Below, piece by piece: positions 1-10,917 of a stretch of 38,580 nt of DNA. Below the pieces are notes generated by a model. That model made no database searches. It was given only the letters and a program-made list of their open reading frames with translations, and was not told where the DNA came from. Position 1 is the first letter of the stretch; every line of letters starts with the position of its first letter. Origin of the DNA: an uncultured Muribaculaceae bacterium (GTDB taxonomy: Bacteria; Bacteroidota; Bacteroidia; Bacteroidales; Muribaculaceae). The stretch spans positions 107,910 to 146,489 of the forward strand of contig CAJUOC010000002.1 in assembly GCA_910587925.1 (NCBI GenBank), in the 5' to 3' direction. A program made the translations under genes and the position numbers.

Positions 1-161
1 CTACGCCTCGCCTTGCACGTGCCTACTGCCTGTCGCCCGCTCCGCGGGCTTGCCGACAGTCCACCACAACGGCAGATAGCGGACGCACGGGCCGTGCGTC
101 CCTACTCGTGGATGTCGGCGGGCTTGCCGGCGATGCCGTGCGTCCCTACCCGTGGGGGCGG
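1..161. repeat. Palindrome and short direct repeats beyond radC
   Basis: No gene is supported here; reading frames that cross it are shadows of radC. A 21-bp palindrome lies at 81-101 (ten-base arms around one G). A 21-base unit at 91-111 recurs at 134-154 with one mismatch, and the 12-mer GCGGGCTTGCCG occurs at 41-52 and 119-130. The palindrome could fold in RNA downstream of radC, but there is no T-run to make it a clear terminator. It may be one copy of a dispersed intergenic repeat. Confidence 0.5.
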
Positions 162-857
162 TCAGAGGATGTGGCCGTTGTCGTGGTAGGAGTAGTAGGA
201 GGCGTCGGTGAGGATGATGTGGTCGTTGACGCGGATGTCGAGGAGGCGGGCGGCGTCGGCGATGCGGCGGGTGAGGGCGTCGTCGGGGCCGCTGGGGTCG
301 AGGGCGCCGGAGGGATGGTTGTGGCAGAGTATCATGGCGGGCGCGTAGGCATCGAGGGCGTGCTTGAGCACTATCTTGACGTCGACCATCGTGGCGCCGA
401 TGCCGCCGCGGCTCACGCACACGCTGCGGATGACGCGCAGGCTGCTCGACAGCAGGAGTATCCAGAACTCCTCGTGGGGCAGGCCGGCCATGTGGGGGCG
501 CATGATGTCGGCGGCGGCGCGCGATGAGGTGATGGCGGGGGTGTCGGCGGCCGCGGCGTCGGCTGCGGCGCGTGCACCTACCTCGAGGGCGGCGAGCAGG
601 GATATGGCCTTGGCCCGGCCGATGCCTTTGTAGCGGCGGCACATATCGGCGGCGCTCATGCGGGCGATGGAGGAGAGGTGGCCGCTGTGGTCGTCGAGTA
701 TCTCGTCGCAAAGCTCGACGACCGACTTGCCGCGCATACCGGTGCCGAATAGCAGGGCCATGAGCTCGGCGTCGGTGAGCGACTTGATGCCGCGGGCGAG
801 GGCTTTCTCGCGGGGCCGGGCGTCGGCGGGCATCTCGCGTATGGGACGTGGACTCAT
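162..857 (-). CDS. radC: RadC family JAB-domain protein
   Basis: A 231-aa protein of RadC/YeeS type. An N-terminal helix-hairpin-helix-like region (residues about 25-95, with DAELMALLFGTG and YKGIGRAKA) precedes a JAB/MPN metalloprotease-like domain. Its zinc motif HNHPSGALDPSGPDD lies at residues 179-193, with His179, His181 and Asp192 as expected ligands. The family was named for DNA repair, but its biochemical role is unsettled. The start at 857 is chosen because it overlaps the stop of the glycosyltransferase gene by four bases (ATGA, 854-857) and all conserved sequence begins after it; the open frame runs further upstream only as a shadow. It is the last gene of the operon. Confidence 0.93.
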   Translation of the reverse strand: MSPRPIREMPADARPREKALARGIKSLTDAELMALLFGTGMRGKSVVELCDEILDDHSGHLSSIARMSAADMCRRYKGIGRAKAISLLAALEVGARAAADAAAADTPAITSSRAAADIMRPHMAGLPHEEFWILLLSSSLRVIRSVCVSRGGIGATMVDVKIVLKHALDAYAPAMILCHNHPSGALDPSGPDDALTRRIADAARLLDIRVNDHIILTDASYYSYHDNGHIL

Positions 858-1849
858 CGGCCGCGGCGCATTTCTATCTCCTGCTGCACGTCGCGGCCGC
901 GGCCGAGCAGGATTTTGGTAAACCATGCCTTGATGAATCCCGAGCCGTAGCCTCCGATCTGGATGGCGGCGGCGGGCAAGGCGAGTAGGGCGACACGCAG
1001 GCTGCGGGTGGCCGCGAGGGCGCCGATGAATATGCCCAGCGCATACAGCCCAAGGGCGAGCAGATACCAGGGGCTCACTACGATGCCGAGTACCACGAGG
1101 GCGACGCCCACGGCGAGAGCCAGCGCGGGCAGGGTATGGACGAGCTTGAGCGAGTCGGGATAGAGCAGGCGCAGGGTGATGCGCGACATGCCGAATACGT
1201 GTACCTGGCGCCAGAATTTGGCCAGGTCGACGCGGCGCTTGTGCCACACGGGGTCGTCGATGTAGCCGATGGTGAAGCCTGCCAGGCGGATACGGGTGCT
1301 CATGTCGATGTCTTCGCTGAACATCTCGCGGAAGCCGCCGACGCGCTCGTACACGCGGTGCGAGAAGCCCATGTTGAAGGTGCGGGGCACAAATTTCTCC
1401 AGTCTTACCTTACCGCCGCGTATGCCGCCGGTGGTTAGGAAGGCGGTCATGGTGTAGTTGATGGCCTTCTGGGTGTCGCTGAATGAGTCGTGGGCGGCGT
1501 CGGGGCCGCCGTAGCAGTCGAGGGGCGTGGCTGCGAGGGCTGCGTCGAGGCGGGGGAAGTAGGCGGGGGGGACGACGCAGTCGGAGTCGAAAAAGACCAT
1601 ATAGTCGCCCGTGGCGCGCTCCATACCGTAGTTGCGGGCGATGGAGCGGCCCTCGTTGGGCTTGGCATAGTATCGCACGTCAAGACCGGCTGTGCGGGCG
1701 GCCTCGCATTGCTCGCGGCAGGGCACGGTGGAGCCGTCCTCGACCACGATGACCTCCACATCGCCGCCGTCGCGGGCGACGAGGCTGGCGAGCAGCTCGG
1801 CCACCTCGTCGGGGCGGTTGTAGACGGGGATTATTACGGAGTATTTCAT
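854..1849 (-). CDS. Glycosyltransferase family 2, membrane-anchored
   Basis: A 331-aa GT-A fold transferase. The N-terminus (YSVIIPVYNRPDEV) and the acidic pair in VVEDGS (residues 37-38) form the nucleotide-sugar site. DSD at residues 88-90 is the metal-binding motif. SEDIDMSTRIRLAG is the usual acceptor/base region. Two or three hydrophobic segments near residues 236-258, 261-283 and 288-310 suggest it sits on the inner face of the cytoplasmic membrane. The sugar donor and acceptor cannot be told from sequence; lipid or cell-surface glycan synthesis is inference. It overlaps nspC upstream and radC downstream by four bases each, so translation is probably coupled. Confidence 0.9.
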   Translation of the reverse strand: MKYSVIIPVYNRPDEVAELLASLVARDGGDVEVIVVEDGSTVPCREQCEAARTAGLDVRYYAKPNEGRSIARNYGMERATGDYMVFFDSDCVVPPAYFPRLDAALAATPLDCYGGPDAAHDSFSDTQKAINYTMTAFLTTGGIRGGKVRLEKFVPRTFNMGFSHRVYERVGGFREMFSEDIDMSTRIRLAGFTIGYIDDPVWHKRRVDLAKFWRQVHVFGMSRITLRLLYPDSLKLVHTLPALALAVGVALVVLGIVVSPWYLLALGLYALGIFIGALAATRSLRVALLALPAAAIQIGGYGSGFIKAWFTKILLGRGRDVQQEIEMRRGR

Positions 1850-2975
1850 GACATGCGGGTCTTATAGTCGGTGTATGTGTAATCGCGCAGCAGCTCGGGG
1901 CGGCCGTCGGTGTGCACGAGCCATATGGAGGGGTGGTCGATGCCGTTGAACATGGTGGTCTTGACCGTCGTGTAGTGGTTCATGTCCTCGAGGGTGAGGC
2001 GGTCGCAGGGGCGCAGGGGGCGGCTGAAGCTCCAGTCGCCCTTGTAGTCGCCGCTGAGGCATGAGTTGCCGCCGAGGCGGTATGTGGGCATACCGTCGAC
2101 AGGCTCGGCGCCGAGGCTCTCGGTGATGGCTGGCTTGTATGGCATCTCCAGCGTGTCGGGCATATGGCAGGCAAATGACGCGTCGATGATGGCGGTGGAT
2201 ATGCCGTCGTTGGTGACCACGTCGACCACCGATGTGATGAGGTCGCCCGTGCGCCAGGTGAATGCGCTGCCCGGCTCAAGTATCACTTGCAGGCCGGGGT
2301 GGCGGCGGCGGAAGTCGGTGAGCAGAGCTACGAGGTGGTCGGTGTCGTAGCCTTGGCGGGTCATGAGGTGGCCGCCGCCCATGTTGACCCACTTCAGGCC
2401 GGGCAGCAGGTGGCCAAACTGGCTCTCGAAAGCCTCGAGCACCCGCTCCAGGTCGTGGCTCGACGACTCGCAGAGCGCATGGAAGTGCAGCCCCTCCAGC
2501 CCCTCTGGGAGAGCCGTGAGGTCGGCGGCCTCGACGCCAAAACGCGAGCCCGGCAGCGCCGGATTGTATATATCGGTCTCTACCACGGAGCAGCGCGGGT
2601 TGACGCGCAGGCCGGGGGATACCCCGGCGGCGATGGCGCGGGAGCCGAAGCGCTCCCACTGGCCGAGCGAGTTGAAGGTGATATGGCTGCTGCCGGCGAG
2701 ATACTCGCCGATGGTGGCCTCGGTGTAGGCCGGGCAATATGAGTGTACCGAGGCGCCCAGCTCCTCGCGGCCGAGGCGCAGCTCATTGAGCGAGCTGGCC
2801 GTGCAGTCGATGCCGTACTCGCGCAGGATGGGGAAGGTGCGCCACAGCGCGTTGGCCTTGAAGGCCATGATGATTTTGGCGCCCGAGCGGCGGGCGACGT
2901 CGGTGATGAGGTCGAGATTGCGGCGCAGGGCGTCTTCTCTCACCACATATGCCGGGGTGGGTATGTCGCGGCTGG

Positions 2976-2979
<4 letters not shown>
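1846..2979 (-). CDS. nspC: Carboxynorspermidine / carboxyspermidine decarboxylase
   Basis: A 377-aa fold-III PLP-dependent decarboxylase (alanine racemase/ornithine decarboxylase superfamily). It makes norspermidine or spermidine from the carboxylated precursor; Bacteroides are known to use the carboxyspermidine route. The PLP lysine is Lys41 in IIMAFKANALW. GGGH near residue 225 and LEPGSAF are phosphate-binding and PLP contacts. Cys307 in GGNSCLSGD matches the conserved active-site cysteine. ACHMPDTLEMPYKP is a family signature. The start at 2979 overlaps the uvrD stop (ATGA, 2976-2979); the open frame upstream is a shadow of uvrD. The partner carboxynorspermidine synthase is not in the window, so its operon neighbours are functionally unrelated. 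Confidence 0.94.
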
Positions 2980-5281
<2,302 letters not shown>

Positions 5282-5285
<4 letters not shown>

Positions 5286-5464
5286 GCGAAACGTCGTGCC
5301 TCGGGGAGATATTCAAAGCCGGCCTCGGCCAGGCGGCGTGTGATGTCGTCGGCGGTGGTGCCGTATGCAGCGGCCAGGTCGTCGAGCGAGTCAAAGGCGC
5401 CGTCGCGCAGGAGCATGTTGACGGTGCTCAGGAGCATGAAGGGGTCTTGGGGGAGCTGATTCAT
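5282..5464 (-). CDS. DUF4250 domain-containing small protein
   Basis: A 60-aa protein beginning NQLPQDPFMLLSTVNMLLRD, which matches the DUF4250 pattern (conserved LPxDPxMLLSxVNxxLRD start, then a small helix-turn-helix-like segment, here LAAAYGTTADDITRRLAEAGFEYL). The second half looks like a short winged or HTH fold (inference). The function is not known to me. It is wedged between the ABC-F gene and uvrD/pcrA with four-base ATGA overlaps on both sides (5461-5464 and 5282-5285), which supports real translation despite the small size. Confidence 0.88.
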
Positions 5465-7431
5465 TGTGCGGTGAGAGATTCGAGGTCCATCGATGCGAGT
5501 TCCCAGAGGCTCATGGCGTTTTCGAGCGCCTTGGTAGCCTCGGCGTGTCGGGTGTATATATCCGGGTCGGCAGAGCCTGCGGCCAGCGCGGTCTCGATGT
5601 CTTTTACGGCCTGCTCGCGGGCAGCCACCTCGGCCTCGGCCTCCTCGACCTTCTTGCGGGCGCGGCGTATCACCTTGTCGCGCTCGCGCTGCTCGGCGTA
5701 GCTCAGACGCGGTGCCTGCGGCTTGGCGTCGCTTTTGGTCACGGCTTTGGCGACCGGCTCGGCCTTGGCTTTCGGCTCAGGCTTGGGCGCGGCCTTGGGC
5801 GCGGCCTCCAGCTCGGCGAGCGAGCTGATGCGCTTGCGCTCGAGGAAGTCGTAGATGCCTCCGAGGCACTCGTTGACGCGGCCGTCGGCAAACTCATATA
5901 CCTTCTCCACCAGCCCGTCGAGAAACTCGCGGTCGTGGCTCACCAGTATCACCGTGCCGCCAAAGTCGCGGATGGCCTGCTTGAGTACGTCCTTGGTGAC
6001 CATGTCGAGATGGTTGGTGGGCTCGTCGAGTATGAGGAGGTTGACCGGCTGCAGCAGCAGGCGTATCATGGCCAGGCGGGTGCGCTCGCCGCCCGAGAGC
6101 ACCTTTACCTTCTTGTCTGATGCCTCGCCGCCAAACATAAATGCTCCGAGGATGTCGCGGATGCGGGTGCGCACATCGCCCACGGCCACGCGGTCGATGG
6201 TGTCAAATACGGTGAGCTCGCCGTCGAGCAGCGATGCCTGGTTCTGGGCGAAATAGCCTATCTGCACTCCGTGGCCTATCTTGAGCTTGCCCGTAAAGGG
6301 TATCTCGCCCATGATGCACTTGACCAGCGTGGATTTGCCCATGCCGTTTTTGCCCACAAAGGCCACCTTCTCGCCGCGGCGTATGGTGAATGTGGCGTGG
6401 TCAAATACCTGATGGTCGCCGTATGCCTTGCCCACCTCGTCGGCGATGACGGGGAAGTCGCCCGAGCGCGGGGCCGGCGGGAAGCGCAGGTTGAGATGCG
6501 AGGTGTCGACCTCGTCGACCTCGATACGCTCGATCTTGGCGAGCTGCTTCATGCGGCTCTGCACCTGCACGGCCTTGGTGGCCTTATAGCGGAAGCGCTC
6601 GATAAATGCCTCGGTGTCGGCAATCTGCTTCTGCTGATTGGCATAGGCGCGCATCTGCTGCTCGAGCCGCTCGCGGCGCAGCTCGACGTAGCGGGAGTAG
6701 TTGACGGCGTAGTCGTATATCTTGCCCAGCGAAATCTCGATGGTGCGCGATGTCACGTTGTCGATAAATGCGCGGTCGTGGCTCACGAGCACCACTGCGC
6801 GGGCGTTGGTCACCAGGAATCGCTCCAGCCACTGTATCGACTCGATGTCGAGATGGTTGGTGGGCTCGTCGAGCAGCAGCACGTCGGGCCGGCGCAGCAG
6901 CAGCTTGGCCAGCTCGATGCGCATGCGCCAGCCGCCGCTGAACTCGCCCGTCGGGCGGTCGAAGTCGTCGCGCGTGAATCCCAGGCCGATGAGTGTCTTT
7001 TCCATCTCGGCCTCGCCGCCGTCGCCGCCGTGCATGGCCAGCTGCTCGGTGAGCGTGGTCATGCGGTCGATGAGGCGATGGTAGCCGTCGCTGTCGTAGT
7101 CGGTGCGCCCGGCCAGCTCGGCGGTCATGGCGTCGAGGTCGGCCTGCATGCGGTCGATGTGGGAGAATGCCTGACGCACCTCCTGGCGCACGGTGCGCTC
7201 GTCGTCAAATATCATCGTCTGCGGCAGGTATCCTACCGTGACTCCCTGCGGGATGGCCACGGTACCCGATGTGGGCGCCTGCAGGCCGGCGATGATTTTG
7301 AGCATGGTCGACTTGCCCGCGCCGTTTTTGCCCACCAGGGCTATGCGGTCGCGGTCGTTGATTACGTAGCTTATGTCGTCGAAGAGGGCGCGCGCGCTGA
7401 ACTCGACGCTGAGGCTGTTGATGGATATCAT
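5461..7431 (-). CDS. ABC-F family ATP-binding protein
   Basis: A 656-aa soluble twin-ATPase of the ABC-F family, which acts on ribosomes (translation factors or antibiotic-resistance proteins). Each cassette is complete: GKNGAGKST, FSGGWRMR and LLLDEPTNHLD in the first; GKNGMGKST, LSGGERTR and LILDEPTNHLD in the second. The inter-domain linker (RYVELRRERLEQQMRAYANQ onward) is the P-site-tRNA-interaction helical pair. A lysine/alanine-rich stretch precedes a C-terminal coiled coil (YAEQRERDKVIRRARKKVEE), as in Uup/YdiF-like members. It has no membrane segments. ATG at 7431 begins the conserved MISINSLSVEF; the 52 residues open upstream are a shadow of glmM. It lies 29 bp after glmM. The subfamily cannot be fixed by eye. 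Confidence 0.94.
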   Translation of the reverse strand: MISINSLSVEFSARALFDDISYVINDRDRIALVGKNGAGKSTMLKIIAGLQAPTSGTVAIPQGVTVGYLPQTMIFDDERTVRQEVRQAFSHIDRMQADLDAMTAELAGRTDYDSDGYHRLIDRMTTLTEQLAMHGGDGGEAEMEKTLIGLGFTRDDFDRPTGEFSGGWRMRIELAKLLLRRPDVLLLDEPTNHLDIESIQWLERFLVTNARAVVLVSHDRAFIDNVTSRTIEISLGKIYDYAVNYSRYVELRRERLEQQMRAYANQQKQIADTEAFIERFRYKATKAVQVQSRMKQLAKIERIEVDEVDTSHLNLRFPPAPRSGDFPVIADEVGKAYGDHQVFDHATFTIRRGEKVAFVGKNGMGKSTLVKCIMGEIPFTGKLKIGHGVQIGYFAQNQASLLDGELTVFDTIDRVAVGDVRTRIRDILGAFMFGGEASDKKVKVLSGGERTRLAMIRLLLQPVNLLILDEPTNHLDMVTKDVLKQAIRDFGGTVILVSHDREFLDGLVEKVYEFADGRVNECLGGIYDFLERKRISSLAELEAAPKAAPKPEPKAKAEPVAKAVTKSDAKPQAPRLSYAEQRERDKVIRRARKKVEEAEAEVAAREQAVKDIETALAAGSADPDIYTRHAEATKALENAMSLWELASMDLESLTAQ

Positions 7432-7460
7432 GTACCTGTATGCAGGATATGTGTGGGTGC

Positions 7461-8849
7461 TCAGCCGAGCATGGCGAGTATCTCGGCGCGGATGCCGTCG
7501 GCCAGCTCGCGGGCGCGCTCGAGGGTATGGGCCTCTGAGTAGATGCGCACGATGGGCTCGGTATTGCTCTTGCGCAGGTGTACCCACGAGTCGGCAAAGT
7601 CGATCTTGACGCCGTCGATGTCGGTGATGCGCTCGCCGGCATACTTGTCTTTGACGCGTGCGAGCAGGGCATCGACGTCGAGGCCGGGCTGAAGCTCCAC
7701 TTTTGATTTGTAAATGGTGTACTCGGGCAGGGCGGCGCGTATCTCGGAGGGGCGCTTGCCGCTGCGGGCCATCATGGTCAGGAAGAGGGCCACGCCGACG
7801 AGGGCGTCGCGGCCGTAGTGCAGCGCGGGATAGATGATGCCGCCGTTGCCCTCGCCGCCTATCACGGCGCCGGTGCGGCGCATCTCGGTGGTGACGTTGA
7901 CCTCGCCCACTGCGGCGGCTGTGTAGGTGCAGCCGTGGGCCTCGGTCACATCGCGCAGGGCGCGCGACGAGCTGAGGTTGCTCACCGTCGAGCCGGGAGT
8001 GTGGCCCAGCACATAGTCGGCTATCGACACCAGGGTGTACTCCTCGCCAAACATGGCGCCGCCGTCCCGGATGATGGCGAGGCGGTCTACGTCGGGGTCT
8101 ACCACAAAGCCCACGTCGGCGCCCGAGCGGGCCACCAGGCCGGCGACGTCGGTGAGGTTTTCCGGGATGGGCTCGGGAGTATGGGCAAAGTGGCCGGTGG
8201 GCTCGCAGTTGAGGGTGATGATATTTTTCACACCCAAGGCGCGCAGCAGCTCGGGTATCACCACACCGCCCACCGAGTTGACGGCGTCGACGGCCACGGT
8301 GAAGCCGGCGGCGGCGATGGCGTCGCGGTCGACCAGGTCGAGGGCGAGAACGGCCTCGATATGGCGGCGGTTGTAGGTATTGTTGGTATACACGTGGCCG
8401 AGGCGTTCCACGCCGGCGAAGTCAAAGTCTTCGGCTTCGGCGATGGCGAGCACCTGCTTGCCCTGGGCGTCGTCGAGAAACTCGCCGTGCTCGTTGAGGA
8501 GCTTGAGGGCGTTCCACTGCAGGGGATTGTGCGAGGCGGTGATGATGATGCCGCCGCAGGCGCGCTCGCCGGTCACGGCCAGCTCAGTGGTGGGGGTCGA
8601 TGCCGGGCCGATGTTGACCACGTCAAATCCCATGCCGCAGAGGGTGGCGCATACCAGGTCGCTCACCATGGGGCCCGAGAGGCGGGCGTCGCGGCCCACC
8701 ACGATGGTGCGGGTGTCCAGGGTGGTCGACGAAGCTATATATGTGGCATATGCGGCGGTGAATTTCACCACATCGAGCGGCGAGAGTCCCTCGCCGGGGC
8801 GTCCGCCGATGGTGCCGCGGATGCCTGAGATAGACTTAATCAGTGACAT
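7461..8849 (-). CDS. glmM: Phosphoglucosamine mutase / phosphohexomutase
   Basis: A 462-aa alpha-D-phosphohexomutase. It probably converts glucosamine-6-phosphate to glucosamine-1-phosphate for UDP-GlcNAc synthesis. The phosphoserine loop TASHNP gives Ser106. The Mg2+ loop DPDVDR lies at residues 251-256. The sugar-binding loop reads GEGNGG rather than the GEQSGH of E. coli GlmM or GEESGG of PMM/PGM enzymes, so phosphomannomutase activity is not excluded. The phosphate-binding loop RKSNTEPIVRIYSEA is near the C-terminus. It starts 19 bp after the DUF4827 gene in the same operon. Confidence 0.9.
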   Translation of the reverse strand: MSLIKSISGIRGTIGGRPGEGLSPLDVVKFTAAYATYIASSTTLDTRTIVVGRDARLSGPMVSDLVCATLCGMGFDVVNIGPASTPTTELAVTGERACGGIIITASHNPLQWNALKLLNEHGEFLDDAQGKQVLAIAEAEDFDFAGVERLGHVYTNNTYNRRHIEAVLALDLVDRDAIAAAGFTVAVDAVNSVGGVVIPELLRALGVKNIITLNCEPTGHFAHTPEPIPENLTDVAGLVARSGADVGFVVDPDVDRLAIIRDGGAMFGEEYTLVSIADYVLGHTPGSTVSNLSSSRALRDVTEAHGCTYTAAAVGEVNVTTEMRRTGAVIGGEGNGGIIYPALHYGRDALVGVALFLTMMARSGKRPSEIRAALPEYTIYKSKVELQPGLDVDALLARVKDKYAGERITDIDGVKIDFADSWVHLRKSNTEPIVRIYSEAHTLERARELADGIRAEILAMLG

Positions 8850-8868
8850 ATATGGGGATGTATGTGTA

Positions 8869-9453
8869 TCAGGACTTGGGACGATAGTAGCGCAGGCGGT
8901 AGAGCCAGGGGCGCACGTTGCTCATCTCGCTGGGCATACCCACGGCTGCCTTGACCACCAGATTTACCTGGCAGTCGATGGGGAGATATTGCAGCGGGGC
9001 CTGGATGCCGGTGCCGTAGCTGTACGAGGAGCTGATCTCGTAGTTGCCGTAGCGGAAGGAATGGTTGCCGGTGACGACCTCCTCGTTGCCTTCCCAGTAG
9101 CCAAACTCGCCGTCCTCGTAAGTCTCGATGCTGAAGCGGGTGAAGCGGAAATAAATCAGCTCGTTGAGTACGGCGGTGTCGCCGGGGGTGCCGGCGTCGA
9201 CCACCTGCATGTACATGTTGCCGTCTTCGTCGAGGCGGTAGTAGGGGGCGTCGTCGCCATACTCTGCCACGGTCTTGAATACGGTGTCGGCCGGGATGGC
9301 GTTTTCGACGCAGTAGTCGGCCAGGAAATTGTTTACGGCGTATTTCTCGTCGTTGAGCAGCTCGGCATATGTGCGGTCGTCGCTGCAGCTGCCCAGCGAG
9401 AGCACTGTCGCGGCCAGGGCTGCGGCGCCGGTGAGGAGTGTGAGTATCTTCAT
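8869..9453 (-). CDS. DUF4827 domain-containing lipoprotein
   Basis: A 194-aa exported lipoprotein. The signal sequence MKILTLLTGAAALAATVLSL ends in a lipobox LGSC with the lipidated Cys near residue 23, followed by SDD. The mature part (YAELLNDEKYAVNNFLADY... and a C-terminal ...QYLPIDCQVNLVVKAAVGMPSE) matches the DUF4827 family of Bacteroidetes and has some resemblance to FKBP-like folds (weak inference). Its function is unknown. Its ATG shares one base with the stop of the DHH gene (TGATG at 9451-9455). It is probably outer-membrane anchored, facing the periplasm or surface. Confidence 0.85.
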   Translation of the reverse strand: MKILTLLTGAAALAATVLSLGSCSDDRTYAELLNDEKYAVNNFLADYCVENAIPADTVFKTVAEYGDDAPYYRLDEDGNMYMQVVDAGTPGDTAVLNELIYFRFTRFSIETYEDGEFGYWEGNEEVVTGNHSFRYGNYEISSSYSYGTGIQAPLQYLPIDCQVNLVVKAAVGMPSEMSNVRPWLYRLRYYRPKS

Positions 9454-10481
9454 CAGTGGATATATTTTTCTTTGTTTGTATTGAGGAGCGAGCGGAAGAG
9501 GTCGGCGGCCTCGGCAAGTGTGCCGCGGAACTCGCCGCCGGCGGCATTGAGGTGGCCGCCGCCGCCAAAGTGCTCGCGGCAGAGTATGTTGACGGGGAAG
9601 TCGCCCACCGAGCGCATCGACACCTTTACGAAATCGTCTTCCTCGCGCAGAAATGCCGAGTATACCACGCCGGGCACGGCCAGCGGGCGGTTGACCAGCC
9701 CCTCGGTGTCGCCCTTGGCGTAGTGGAAGCGGTTGAGCTCGTCGCGGGTGAGTGTGATGAGGGCGGCGCCGCAGTCGGGCCATACCTCCATGCGCTCCGA
9801 GATGGCATAGGCGTTGAGGCGCATGGAGTCGAGCGAGTGGGTCTCAAACTGCTCGCGGTATATGCGCTCCTTGTCGGCGCCCTTGCGCATCAGCTCGGCC
9901 ACGACCAGGTACAGCTCGGGGTCAGATGCGTTGTATGAGAAGTTGCCCGTGTCGGTCATCATGCCCGTGAGGATGCTCTCGGCTATCTTGTTGTCGATAA
10001 GGCCAAACAGCTCCAGCCCGCAGAGCACCTTGAAGAGCAGGTAGCATGTCGACGACAGCTCGGGATGCGAGATCACCACATCGGCAAAGTCGGCCGGATG
10101 CAGATGGTGGTCGATGAGCACCTTGGTGGCCGTGGCCTCGGTGAGGGCCGTGGCGAGGCGGCCGATGCGGCCGGGCTCGTTGAAGTCGAAGCACAGCAGC
10201 AGGTCGGCGCCGTCGATGAGCTGACGGGCAAAGTCGGGGTAGCGGGTGGCGTCGACGGCCTCCTTGGCTCCGGGCACGCGGCGCAACTGGCCGGGCAGCA
10301 TGTCGGGTATGACGATGCGCGCCTCCTTACCCAGGGCGAGGAGCAGGCGCTGCATGGCTGTCGATGAGCCTATGGCGTCGCCGTCGGGCGACATGTGGGT
10401 GAGGATGACGATACGCTCGGCGTCGTCGAGCGCGGCGCGCAGGGCCTCGAGGGTGGGTTTATCTATAGGTTGTGAGATCAC
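9453..10481 (-). CDS. nrnA: DHH-family phosphoesterase, NrnA-like
   Basis: A 342-aa DHH/DHHA1 protein, probably a bifunctional oligoribonuclease (nanoRNase) and 3'-phosphoadenosine-5'-phosphate phosphatase. Mn2+-ligand motifs are visible: HMSPDGDAIGS (His29, Asp33, Asp35), FDFNEPGRIG (about 98-107), IDHHLHP (DHH at 124-126) and the Asp in MMTDTGNF. The DHHA1 domain ends with GGGGHLNAAGG. The start codon is GTG at 10481: an in-frame TGA lies two codons upstream, and the predicted transcription start near 10498 leaves a leader of roughly 17 nt. It heads the nine-gene operon. Confidence 0.92.
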   Translation of the reverse strand: MISQPIDKPTLEALRAALDDAERIVILTHMSPDGDAIGSSTAMQRLLLALGKEARIVIPDMLPGQLRRVPGAKEAVDATRYPDFARQLIDGADLLLCFDFNEPGRIGRLATALTEATATKVLIDHHLHPADFADVVISHPELSSTCYLLFKVLCGLELFGLIDNKIAESILTGMMTDTGNFSYNASDPELYLVVAELMRKGADKERIYREQFETHSLDSMRLNAYAISERMEVWPDCGAALITLTRDELNRFHYAKGDTEGLVNRPLAVPGVVYSAFLREEDDFVKVSMRSVGDFPVNILCREHFGGGGHLNAAGGEFRGTLAEAADLFRSLLNTNKEKYIH

Positions 10482-10502
10482 GTGTCAGATGTATTCAATG
10501 TG

Positions 10503-10534
10503 CAAAGGTAACACATTTTCCCCGCCCGTGCAAA
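10503..10534 (-). promoter_or_regulatory. Bacteroidetes-type promoter of the nrnA-radC operon
   Basis: On the minus strand a perfect -7 box TACCTTTG (10510-10503) is preceded by a 20-nt spacer and a perfect -33 TTTG (10534-10531). This is the best consensus match in the window. No other promoter of this quality is apparent inside the nine-gene run, supporting a single transcript down to radC. Confidence 0.8.
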
Positions 10535-10563
10535 CTGCGCAGCGCAGTGCCGAATGCTCTAAA

Positions 10564-10597
10564 TTTGTGGTGGTTTAGGAAAATATGCTTATCTTTG
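10564..10597 (+). promoter_or_regulatory. Bacteroidetes-type promoter for the riboswitch transcript
   Basis: The -33 TTTG (10564-10567), a 22-nt spacer and the -7 box TATCTTTG (10590-10597) place the transcription start at about 10600, right at the 5' edge of the riboswitch. It is divergent from the nrnA promoter; the two -33 elements are about 30 bp apart. Confidence 0.75.
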
Positions 10598-10762
10598 CGG
10601 CGGTTCCGAGGCAGGGAAACGGGTGCAAATCCCGTACAGTCCCGCTGCTGTAAGCCGCCGCCCCCCCCCGGGGCAGCCCCGGCTCCGATATGCCACTGTC
10701 CCGAGAGCCGGGGCGGGAAGGCGGAGCCGACGGTGCGACGAGTCAGAATATCTGCCGCGGAG
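10598..10762 (+). ncRNA. Cobalamin riboswitch (B12 element)
   Basis: The hallmarks of the cobalamin aptamer appear in order. GGGAAACGGGTGCAAATCCC (10614-10633) gives the conserved core, followed by ACAGTCCCGCTGCTGTAAGCC. A GC-rich peripheral arm follows that includes a run of nine C at 10661-10669. The B12-box-like GAGTCAGAATATCTGCC runs from 10739. Downstream (10763-10917) no U-tract terminator is visible. Mutually exclusive small hairpins near 10814-10830 (CCGCA/TGCGG against CACC/GGTG) could form the expression platform, suggesting control of translation or transcript folding. It controls the secreted protein starting at 10918; B12 binding would be expected to switch it off. Confidence 0.92.
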
Positions 10763-10917
10763 CTCTTGCCGCGATTGCGCGCCCACGCGGATATGGGCCG
10801 GTCGTATCTATACCCGCATCACCTGCGGTGGCATCGCATTGCATGCACGCGTGGCGCAGCAGCCGACGGTAAGACTGTATTATCACTGATGTATCAAGTT
10901 TTATCCAATCACTGCTT

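Noticed and set aside
1..711. A 236-aa Arg/Pro/His-rich frame on the minus strand at the left edge
   Set aside because: Shadow of radC in another frame; its composition is that of out-of-frame GC-rich DNA.
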